Below, one piece after another: positions 39,301 through 51,300 of a stretch of 64,000 nucleotides of DNA (its first letter is position 1; each line of letters starts with the position of its first letter). This stretch comes from Gibbula magus (Eukaryota > Mollusca > Gastropoda > Trochida > Trochidae), in contig OW388293.1 of the NCBI GenBank assembly GCA_936450465.1, forward strand, positions 46,287,040 through 46,351,039, read 5' to 3'. Made by a program: the position numbers and the translations under genes. Below the pieces are notes generated by a model. It had not been told where the DNA came from. It was given only the letters and a program-made list of their open reading frames with translations, and searched no databases.

Positions 39301-42300
39301 AGAAAATAACAAAGTACAAAATACAGTTAAAAAATATTTCACAGATTTCCTAAATTCGCTTGTTATTTGGCACTGCATCTCTCCTAGTAGTGTAAAGGAT
39401 TTGTGCAAAATTTGAAAGGAATTGGATGAATAGTTTTTCTGCAATCAGTCGGACAAATTTAGACCTCAGAAAACGACCAAGTACAAATTACAGAAATTCG
39501 TAAAATATTTTTAAATTCACAAAACTTATAATTTGGCACTGCACCTCTCCTAGTCGTTTAGAAGGTGTGTGCAAAGGGTGAAAAGAATCAGATGAACAGT
39601 TTTTCTGAAATTTGTCGGACAAAACATGTCCTGGGATAGAAGAAAAGACTGACGGACAGACGGATTCCGTAAAGAATATAACACTCTCCTGATGTTTTTG
39701 TTGAAAATGTAAACATGAGGAACTCCAAATTTTCAACCAAAACCTCAGGAAAGTGTTATATCTGTCATATTAAGCAAGGGAAAAGACGACAAATTATCAA
39801 AATCAGTTATGAATAATAAGACGCAGCCTGTGACTGTCCAACTTTTACGAAAAACTTGTGCATCCCACGCACTACAAGGAGCATGTCTCTCTCACTATTG
39901 TCACTTTGATTGTTCAGTGCTGGTGAATGTATTCTACTAAGGGGGGCAATAGTATTTTTTTTTAAATAATTCATACAAACAACTTAATATCTCCACAGTT
40001 TTTATATAAAAGCGAGCAACTGTTTAAGGGCATTTCATATAAGAAATAGAAAACTCGTTGTTGTGCTTTATCGTAGAATAAAACATAGCAGAGGACATAA
40101 AACACTCAGGGCTGCGCCCTTCGTATTTTATGCTCCCTGCTATGTTTGATTCAACGACAAAGCACGCCAACTTCAACTTGTTTTCTATTTCATAATTAAT
40201 ATACCCGATCGTTGGGGTATAACAAAACAGTCTACAAAAACTGTCTGTGTGTACGTAGTGAGTTATGTGTAGTATGTAATGCATATTTTAACACTTCACG
40301 CTAAATACTAGACGTTGATTCCATGAATGTATAATGCATGAAACTGATGCGCATCAGATGGCATGTGTTCCCCGTAACACTCACAGGAGAGTCGCAATAC
40401 ACATGTAAATTTACGAAGTCACGCCTTACGCAACACGCATAGTACACGTATATATACAAATACAAGGTACATTATTGTTTCAGTTTCACAGTGAAGATGA
40501 GAAACTGCTGGATAAAGGGTTTCTATTTTGTTCAGCACGGCCAACAGTGTAATCGAGGAAATATAAAAAATTCATATTCCAGACCGTAGTTATATGTACC
40601 TCAACCCCCCACGACCCTAAGGGTTTTATTCAAAGCGTGGGTTATATACAAGACCTGGGTTGTATTCGAGTTTATTACTCAACCGTGGTGAGATCACTCA
40701 TTAGATAACAATGAGTTGGTTACACACATGTGTGATACCACCGCGTGCTGCCGTAACGTCATAATCGGCGAGTGATGTCATAGTCGTTTTTGGTTTGTTA
40801 GCTGCACGACTGCAATAGCAGGTGACCTTTTTGCAAGTGAGCGTCACTAACAATGATTTTCTTGCAATTCAGCGCTACTTACATCATTGAGTAATAAATA
40901 AAATACTAAACTCGGTCCCGTTTGATAACATGTTTATGAAACGAGTGAATGGCATCAGTATTTAACTCGCTTTCGCTCGTTAAAATACCAAACCATTCAC
41001 TCGTTTAATAAACATGTTATCAAACGGGACCGAGTTTAGTATACTATATATATACAGTATTTGCAAACTGTGAGCGCCCATGGCAATATTGCGGACCCTT
41101 TCGCATACATGTCATGCATAATGTGTGCATATTTCTGCGATTGCACACGCAGTTATATTGAAGGTAAGCACTTGAGCGTACAACAACATGCCATGATTGC
41201 GTGAAAGTGCCAATGGAGCATCTGATAGGTGCTAAACATCTGCTGTTGTACGAATTCATGTGGCGGAGTCAAAATGCGTGAAAGTGTCAACTGGGCTTGT
41301 TTTTTTTATTTCAGTGGTTGGCGTGGGGATTCTAAAGCAGACCAACTTAGATTATGTTTTATTTATTATATGACAGTCTTAAAGGCACTGTTGCATGTCA
41401 ATTGATTTAAAATATTAATAATGTACAATGCCCTCAGATAATGTATCATGTAAGATATCTGGAAAATATGTACGTATTCAGGTTTTAAAGTTAAGACCGG
41501 AAGTAACATAACTCCAAATTAAAATGGCACAATGTGCTCTGATTACCAGTTTATCTTATTAGCTGTAAGAGTTAATGAAAATATAAATGAAACTGTATAA
41601 TTTTATGGGGCTTGGACAGGTAAAAAAAATTCTACCTGGGTATCCGAACCTCTTTTACCATACCCTACCTGGATACCCATTTTGCTAAACCCCGATAAAA
41701 ATAAAATTATTGAAGAAGTTTTTTTTTTAAAATAGTACAGAAAATATTACCAAAATATTAACTCATATAGAATCTATATATCATATATATATTAACAAAA
41801 CTTCATAGTCATTTAAAATGTTAGTTTCATTTCTGGGGATTTCCTAAATTTAATTTTTTTTAGGCAAAAAGAGTAAGATTATTCAAGATTCTTTTTGCAA
41901 AAAAAATAAGCGAAAATGTTATTAAAATAATTCATATAAACAAATCTAATAAACAAGTTTTAGCTCATCTGTTGCATCCAATGATACAAGTTCATTACAA
42001 GTTGAACATCCTTCCCAGTCAAAACATTTCAGCCAAGACTGACTTGGAAATACTTTTAGATCTTAGTCATTGTGTTAGTAAACAAACCCTGAACATCTGA
42101 TTAAAAAAAATGCAAAAAAACTGAGCTCAGTCGCGACGTCTCGGTCAGTATGGTGCGCAGGCTCGATTTTCACAACAAATGACATTGGTGCTAAAATCAA
42201 AGAACTAAATTTAGAACTGACGCTGTCTGATCCATCGAGTTATCTCCCTTTGTCCATTAGCGACACACGTGTTATAACGAAGGGGCGCTTCCACATTCGA

Positions 42301-45300
42301 GAGAATTAGAAATTTCAGAGAATTTTATATATAGGCCTACATATATGTATATTCTATCTGAGCACTGTATTTGTGTAATATTTTAAGTGTCCCATAAGTC
42401 ACTGAATGATTTGTTGTAGTCACTTTATACATGGTTTTATTTATCTTATAGACTACATGTAATCTACGATAGAGACAGAAATAAATCTTCTAGAGAAAAC
42501 TGCATAATAAAGTTTACAAGCGCAATCGTAACAACCCAAACTATCTTTAAAACATACAATTAATATACAATTAAATCGTTCTGTATCTGTAAGCCTAATT
42601 CGTTTTAAATATGGAAAAGTATTTTTTATTATTAGGGTACAGGATTTTGTGGATAACATTTTATGAACTTTTAGTTTTTAAAAACAAATTCTTGAACTTT
42701 CAGTCTTGGGCTGGCGATTATTGATTTTATTTCCAGGAGATTTATCGTTCAATGAACGAATGGACGAATGTTTGGTTCAAGAAACTCTTAATTTATGAAG
42801 CAGCCGAGGAGCTTTTTTCCTGGTTTGTTATGACTCGCGAGGAAAGTCTCGCTGGTTTGTTTGGGTGTCGTCACTGCTAAAAATAGAACCATGCCTGCAC
42901 GTGCATACAGAATTCCGTCTATTATGATGAGGTTCTATCAGAAGAGAAAAATAAGAACATATGTGCTTGAACACGTTTCTTATATCGTTTGAAAAATATT
43001 ATATTATATTATAATATTAACATTATAGAACATCATTTCACATAATAGGTGTAACAGATATATTATTTATTTTTTACATTTCTGAAACTGACTATATCCT
43101 GTGTTCATGTGTCCATCGTAACGTTCTTAATCATTTTCAATAGTAAACAAATAACTTCCTTTATTTATATAGTTAAAAGATATAAATGGAAACACAATTT
43201 TAAAATAAAAAAAACCTATTCGGGACAATTGTTGATAATGCAAGTTTAATAAGATTGGATATCCGTTTGTGATACTGCAGTCATTCCTGTAACAGAAAGT
43301 TATTGGAAGAAAATAGTTTCTCTCACTGTAAATCATTTGACAATGAAACGCTGATACACAATTTCCATGTGAACGCTCACAAGCTAAAAAGCCTTACTCA
43401 TTCATAGCTTCGATTTTACCTGAATAACACAGTAGCGAGTCTTTATGAAACGCCCATATCTATATTACTTATAATGAATCAGGGGTGGTGGCAACAGCGG
43501 TGTCGGGAACACATGATTAGACCTAACATTAGTCACACTGTCAATATGAGATAATTGCCAAAATATGTATAATTTAAATCCGATATTAAATTTATTATGA
43601 AGGACCAGCCATGCCAATTCATTACGAATATTGATTTTATCATATATACATATAAATCACGGTGGTAATTCACGTTCTTCAATACAAGTGTATGTAAATT
43701 GTTCAATTTATATGTTAGGAATCATGTGAATGCGTGTTAATTAATACATGTTATGAATGTTACATTACATTTGTAGTTTATTTGATGACAACTTTTAAAA
43801 CGAGACATTTTATCGATATCAATAATGACGTTATGGATAAGCGTGAATTCAGATTGACAGTTTTTCCTCCGCATTTATCAGGTATGGAAAACAGTAACAT
43901 ATGTTAACTCTGTAAAATATACATATGCTGAAGTTTATTACTAGAAAAACTGTGAAAATATTTGTTTACGTGGAGGGGTAAACTGGGAAAATATTGACAC
44001 GAAGTCATATTAGCATGCAGGACAACTGTGAAGGTTTATTTTACTGAATATAATTAACTTTACTTTAAAAAAAGAAGCTAATGAATTCCTCTGTCCAATA
44101 TGTATATCAAACATTTAACAAAATTATACATGTATTTGAAACTTCGATTGTGCGATACATTAACACAGTAATTACAGTATAAAATGTATTGAAAAACGTG
44201 ATTGCTATCATAATACTAAGTTTATATATTTATATATATTTATATATATATGCAAGGTTTGAATGATAATATGAACGTTAATATGTTTAATTCAATATTG
44301 TAACCTAAATAGAATATATATTCCAGTAGAAATTCAAAAGGAATAATGATATTTATAATAGGGGCAACATTGATATACAATACTTCTATATCATCCACGT
44401 GCATGTTGTTTTACAACTCTGGAAATAATTTCATTTAAAATAGATATACACATTATTTTGAACTTGAAATCAGTACACCTCGGATAATCATTGAACCACG
44501 CCCTTTTTCGTTGTTAAGTTGACTTACCATAATAGTGTCAACATCGACGTCAGTGACGCATACATAGTACTTAGGCTACTACTTATTGTGTTTGTCACGT
44601 AGGCTATGTTCATTCATATACAAGCCAAGCGTGTATCGATAACTTTCATACATAAATAACTTTAAGAATAAGATATGCCCATTCATTTATCAACATTAAT
44701 CAACATATTTTAAATCGGACCGTGAATGGATATTTCAGAAATAAATGACGAAAATGAACTTCCGGCAGATATGACATATGATATGTAGAGTCTTCCAGGC
44801 TTCCGTGACATTTTGGGTTATAATGTGGTTTATTTGAAACACTTAAAGATTTTTTTGGCATTTGTCTTATTTAAGCTTTATCGGACAATTTCTAAACCGG
44901 CCCGGTCATGTTGACATGTATTTCGCAGTCAGTATAATCTACCTCTATGTACTCCCAAACTACCAAGGTCAACTTGAGACACACCTCCAGTTTTGACCAA
45001 TCAGAATGCAGCATTGCGGTACCACCTATATTTCAACCAATGGGCATACGCCGGTTCGACCTTCAACTTCATTGACTTCGCCAACAACAGTTTGCTACTT
45101 ATGAACTGACATACCAACCGTTGTAATAGTGAAGGTGTCATTTGTTTATAAGATTGGTATTTTATTTGTAGAGTTGTTATCTTTATTTGTGAAGTCGGTC
45201 AGCTGTGTAAATGTCAGTGATGATAGCGAAATCAAGTCGACCAAGTATGCAAAGTATAGGCCTATACTAGTTTAATCTTGTTTACTCCTATTCAGTGACT

Positions 45301-48300
45301 TCAAAATGCGTAGAAAAAATATGGTTGTAAACAGGTCGGGCTTGGTTTCATAATAATTACTCGACAAATATTTCCTTTCCATTTAAGGAAATATATGGAC
45401 TAAACATGAATATCGGTGTCACATTGAAGTAAGAAAAATGCAATAACTAAAATAGAACGTAAACATTTGAAGCGTCTTTTATTTTACATTAAATTAAAGG
45501 AACCAAAATACGCAAACACTATACAGTTTTCATTCAGTATATTGTTTTACTTTAAAACCACATATATTGCGAAAGGTACCATATGCTTATGATGATTTTG
45601 AAAATTAGTTAGGCTATTCAAGTGCTTATTTTACATATATACATGATATATATACACACACATACACAATTCATTTCTAATACAGTATATTTTTTGCCTT
45701 AAAGCCACAAAATACATTGTGAAAATATGTTCAAAGGCTATTCCGTAAGGTACGATATGCTTATGATTATTTTTTAAATTGGTTAGAGATGCATTCAAAT
45801 CTATGTGCTTGTTTTACATACCGGTAGTATACAGTGAGACACACACAGTTTGAGTGACGTGTTTACACTATTTGGTGATACTTGATGACAACTTGCTCGT
45901 CTATCATCACAATAGCCCAGCTGCAATGAAAATAGTCGGTCGACGTTATAATAACGTAATCAACATGTTTGTTTATATTTGCCACTGAAGTAAGGAGGCA
46001 GGAAGAAAACACATAATGAGGGACACATTGTACACAAATTGTAACTTTCCGGAATGAAAATTTCGAGAATCCTGTCAGATGTAAAAAAAATAACTTCTTA
46101 TATCTCTCTTTAATTAAACACAGAGCTCACTTATGTTATTTGTTTGTTTGGTGTTCTTGATTGTTTGTTTATTGTTATTTTCATTGTAAGGGTATGATTT
46201 TAGAAAACAATTTTTTTAATTTCTTTATTGTGGACCTATATTTATGATAAAAATAAGAAGTTGTTATCCTGAAACTCATGTTTTGTTATTTGTTCCACTT
46301 CCTTCCACATGTCCTTCAAAGCCTGTAATGTTATGGACAACAAACTATCACATGTGTAATATTGAAAGCATTTTTTAGTTAATCAAGACTTGGTAACAGC
46401 ATTTGACGACCGCTGCGTTCGTTGCATTTGCTGATTTCGCATGTAATAGCTTTTATATTGAGAGGTTAAATTAAATAACTTCTAAAAGTGGAGTTTAAAA
46501 AAAATATTCTTCTGGCAATTTTAGCTGAGAATTGATTATTTCTGAAGTTCTGTACGACGGTAACCTGCTTGTAGAATATTGCCTCACGTCGGAACAGAAC
46601 TGTTTTTAAACACGCGAATTTAGCCGTGTTATGTTTAAATATTTAAAAATATAAATCGTTCTTTAGTATGTATCAATTAACTTCAGTTAACATATGTTTC
46701 GAAAGGTGAATTTTTCTCTCATTTTATTTAAACGATGTGTAATTGATAATCTCTTCAATTAATAATGCACTGGAAAAGTTGTATCAATGACGTCAGTAGA
46801 TACAATATGTATGACAGGGAAAATGTCATGTGTAGCACTTTATTTCAAGGAGTTCCTAATGTTATGTAATGAGTGAACATGTACCAGCAATCGAGTAACT
46901 GTCTCCACAGTTTTACAAATAATTTTAGGTGGGGTGCACCATGAGAACGAAAGGTATGTACCTTCCACTGATTTTACACATATTATGTCATAATAGTTTG
47001 TTTTCCTCTGCCGCCATGGTTACTGTACAGTATCGGTGAAGGTTACGTCACATGTGTGTGGTGACCACGGGGGCTTTCCTTGTTGAAAACAAGTCTCAAA
47101 TACTATATCCCTTGTTTTCAAGCTCAGGGCGGATGTAGGCCTACATTCAAACAGTTGTATTAATAATGCTGTACCAACATGCAAAAATGCTACTTTTAGA
47201 GACATAGCACGATTGCTCTGCGACAAGAATACCTGTTCAAGGCCTATCAAAGAAGATTATGTTTAGATCATGTATTCTCCCTTTCTTTGCATGTAGCCCC
47301 GCCTTAGACCCCCAATCACCTCCTCGCCTCTGCAACCAGTCCCCGCAAGGTGTGCATGTGGTGTATGCACCTCTAATTTAGCAACACAAATCTTTGATTA
47401 GAATTACGTAATGCATCATTCATCAGTCAAGCTGTGATAGTGGCTGACGTCTTACTCAATTGGAATTAGCTCAATCAGACTTGTCAACTCTTCATTAGAG
47501 GGCGTTACAAATATACTTTAGTATGTTTACTGATATGGACGAGTAATTCACATATATAAGAGGGATACATATTTATGAGTATGTTTTTGTTTTTAAATTG
47601 TTTTATCTTTAAAAACAAACAAACACAAATAAACTACTATGGTTCAAAATGTTAAGATCCCCACAGCCATATACATTTATTATCAGTGAAACTAAGACAT
47701 ATCAACAATGTACAACTGAATGATCACTGCCCCCAAATGACGTGAAGTTTATTTTAAGCACCATCCGCTGAAGCTTACATTCTGTACGGTTTTCTTTTTT
47801 TTCAAATTTAAATATATTTGTTTGCAAACAAGTAAATAAAATTGCATGGTAAATATTTTGTCGGGATTCATATCAGAAATTCTTTGACGATTGCTGTGAT
47901 ATTATTGTTATTGTCGGGTTTGTTTACATTTTTTTTTACTGCAAAGTCCAGTTAAAGTCATTTTCATGATATTTCGCTTCTACAGATCCTGCACAGCCAG
48001 TGTGTGTGACATTTGATTTGCGCTTATCGATTGCGCGAATAAGCTCGCGCTCTGTCGCGGTATAGCGAAGCGACGATACGATTGGTCCGCCTTAATTTAT
48101 TCATGTTGATTAGGTCAGCAGTGGGTCATACAGTCGCAATCAGCTGTTCTTATTCAGTATATCGTCTGCCGTGGTTGCGGCAGGTAGGGAGTGGAGTACC
48201 TCTTATTTCTGTGATATTATGAGTTTGTGATTGACACTATTTATATCTACGCAACATTATGATTCCCATGGAAACCTATGACCCACTAGAAGGCGATTTG

Positions 48301-51300
48301 CAAGTAAGTTTTATGCCTTTCACCGAAATAAATTTCAATCGTGTCGGCACGCCTGCCCAACAAACCGGCGTTCTCGGTAGTTTTCCATTCGCTTTCGGGG
48401 CTTTGTTCCCAAATGTGGCGTCCTAATACCTTATTTATGTGAACTAATGGTAGATTTGACCTCAATTAATTAGTTGTCAGAAGATTGGAACATGCATTAA
48501 AGTTTAAATGTACCCAAACGACTCGTTGTCGGCGAATCGCTTTGTTCAACTGCCATCTTTCCTTCAAGGCGAGCTGGGTCAGCTGTCAAAATTTGCTGCC
48601 CGTTGCAAACAAAGACTGGTCGCCCTGCTCTCCTCGCTGGCCCTCAGTACTTTGCATTTTGCAATTTTAGTAGACTTTTGTTTCATGACACTTTATCTTT
48701 TTCTGTTTTCGTCTGCCCGATGACATCATTGTTTTGCTACTTATGCAGGGTTATGATAATGAGTGAAGATTTTCTTCAGTTTTGATTTGAAAGGATTTCA
48801 AGGCCTGACAGTTTGTGAAATCGGCGGATTCATTGTTTTATTGAACAATTTAAATAAATTTAATTGTTCAACACTGACTGTCTTTGTTACTTATAAAATA
48901 TTAACCTATTTCATGATGAAATTCATGTCATTGCAACTCGATGATATGACCTTTTTTGAGAATTGGTTGAGGCAAGTGCAACTTGTTTGCACAAGTGTTC
49001 CTAAGGCTTTTTTTAAACTGCAAATAATATTGTTATGAAAATATACACTTATATTGTTTTATTTTTCCCCGTTCAGTTATAGCCAGCTTTATTTATCATA
49101 TATTTTATATCCATTTTCTTTATTTGCAGGTTGTTCCAGTTGATACACCTGACGAAAAGGTAAATATTAATTACTTACATTTTCACAAATCAAGTGATTT
49201 TACTAAAAATTCTAAATTAAATATCTCAAACCAGAAAAGTCTTCCTTATTTTACACTCGATAAATCCAGAAATGATGCAACTCTAGACCTATTGTTATAA
49301 TATTTATGACTAGGAGCACTCCTCAATGCCCACACCTAGAAAGTATACAAATCCGGTCAAGCTTGACACGCTATTATCCTGTAGATTTATATTGCCTATC
49401 TGTTCCTGAAATGCTGATGCAAGCTTCTGCAAGCTAGTAGCTGACTGTACTGTACAGACACATTCACGCGGAACTCCCGTGTAAGCTGATGCAACTGTTG
49501 AGCGTGCACGCACTTGCATTGAGAAACAGCTGATCAATGATTGACAGCCGACAGTCTTAATCCGTGTACAATGGTGTTGTAAACAGGCTGACGCAATCTG
49601 AGCATAATCAAAGCTTTTCCTCAGGATACCGTGTCAATCGATGATTCTAAAATGTGTTTGAAACAATCTAGTAGGCCTATATTATCAAGCATGAAATGCA
49701 TGTCAATGCAACTCGAAAGTATTTACATTTCCACATATTATCCGAACGCATCTTTCAATGTTCTGGCATCGGAAAAATGGAATTAAATTGATCTTTCGAT
49801 GCCCAAAAAAATAACACTAAAAGTCCAAGACTGTAGTAGTCTATTTTCTTCCTCCCTTGTACAGCCGAAACAAAGATAACCCAAACCCTTGTGAAAAGTC
49901 GAAAGCAAACAAATGTGACAGATAGCGAATATCTTGTCTTGGAAACCACTGGCGTAGGATCTAAAAATAGACGCACTCTGATTGGCTAGTCGACTCATAC
50001 CACTGTGAGTTATAAATAGCACGGTGAATTCCCTGCTCCGCGAGCTGAGCTGTTAGCTAAGAAGTTGCGATGGCGACAAACTCATTTTTATGACCCGCCT
50101 TCTTTATAAGGTGAAATTATATCGCCTTCTTATGTTTTATGTCACAATCCCTGCACAAACTGGCGTCAACTGTCTGTGACACACTTGAGGACAAAATTCC
50201 CCCACAGTACCCATATGTCAGAAATTAAAATTATTTTATTACATGACATGTCAACAACTTAAATATTATTCACATATGACTTGCCATTTTCATAATTTAT
50301 TTTTTAACCAATATTTTATTTGAAATAATTTAAAAAGTAAATTTATTATTTTATTTTTTTGCAGACAAGTACTCTATTTGTTGACGCCTTCCTTCAAAAC
50401 AACAGATTAGAAAATATAACACAGTTGATGGGCTATCATCCAGACTATTTGGAATGTTTTTTACGGACACAACATTACTTGTTGAGGGAAGATGGACCTT
50501 TGCCGTTCGAATATCGACACTACATAGCAATCATGGTGAGCAAAAATATTCCATTAGTATGATTACGAATTTATAATTAAATTTAAAAAAATATATTTAC
50601 CAAATATCTAATAAGTATTAGCAATCGATCTGTATAATGTAAAATTGTTTGACATCTTTTAACAGTCAATCTATATACATCATCTTCTACCATAAGTATA
50701 AACCAATCATCGGTCTAGGTTAGGAAACGAGAAAATTGTAAAGCATCAATCAAAACAAAAGTCAAAGGTATATATAACATACTGCTTTCTAACTGTATAC
50801 AAATATTAAAAATATTACACAAAAGTTTATTTCTAAGATTCATATAACATATAGTTTTAGGACAAATGTGATGTATATCTTCTACTCTACACATACTGTT
50901 TCTGAGATTTAATCTTGATATTTTTCTGCAGGCTGCCGGGAGACACCAGTGTTCCTACCTTATCAAGCTGCAGTCACATGAGTTCATGCTGCAGGGAGGC
51001 AACCCAGAGTGGTTGAAGGGCCTCGATCGAATACCACGCAAGTTACGAGATCTCAATGAAATCAACAAGATCTTGGCTCATCGTCCCTGGCTCATCACAA
51101 AAGAACACATAGCTGTAAGTTGAAATTAAGAAATTTGTTCGTGAATGACGTTCCATATCCTACTAAGAAGATTATAGAGCTACCTATGTTATATTTATAT
51201 TTTTTCTCTCATATCATATATGTTATTGCTTGATGTTATGTTTATTTATTGGATTATAAACAGTTTACAATCTTATTCGGCAAATGATAACATATAGGGA

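Larger units (their letters stand above)
37969..49129 (+). other. Sestrin intron 2 (about 11.2 kb)
   Basis: The intron contains two tandem arrays (38.7-39.17 and 39.24-39.64 kb), three fold-back elements (39672, 40041, 40903), a diverged duplication at 45.5-45.85 kb, and the proximal promoter with exon 1b. The stretches 41.05-45.5 kb and 45.9-47.9 kb hold no recognisable gene or repeat. They are AT-rich with scattered short open frames that look random. Confidence 0.8.

Noticed and set aside
49755..50022. Minus-strand frames of 73-79 codons in intron 3
   Set aside because: No known domain; overlaps the CCAAT-TATA module and shows no conservation evidence.
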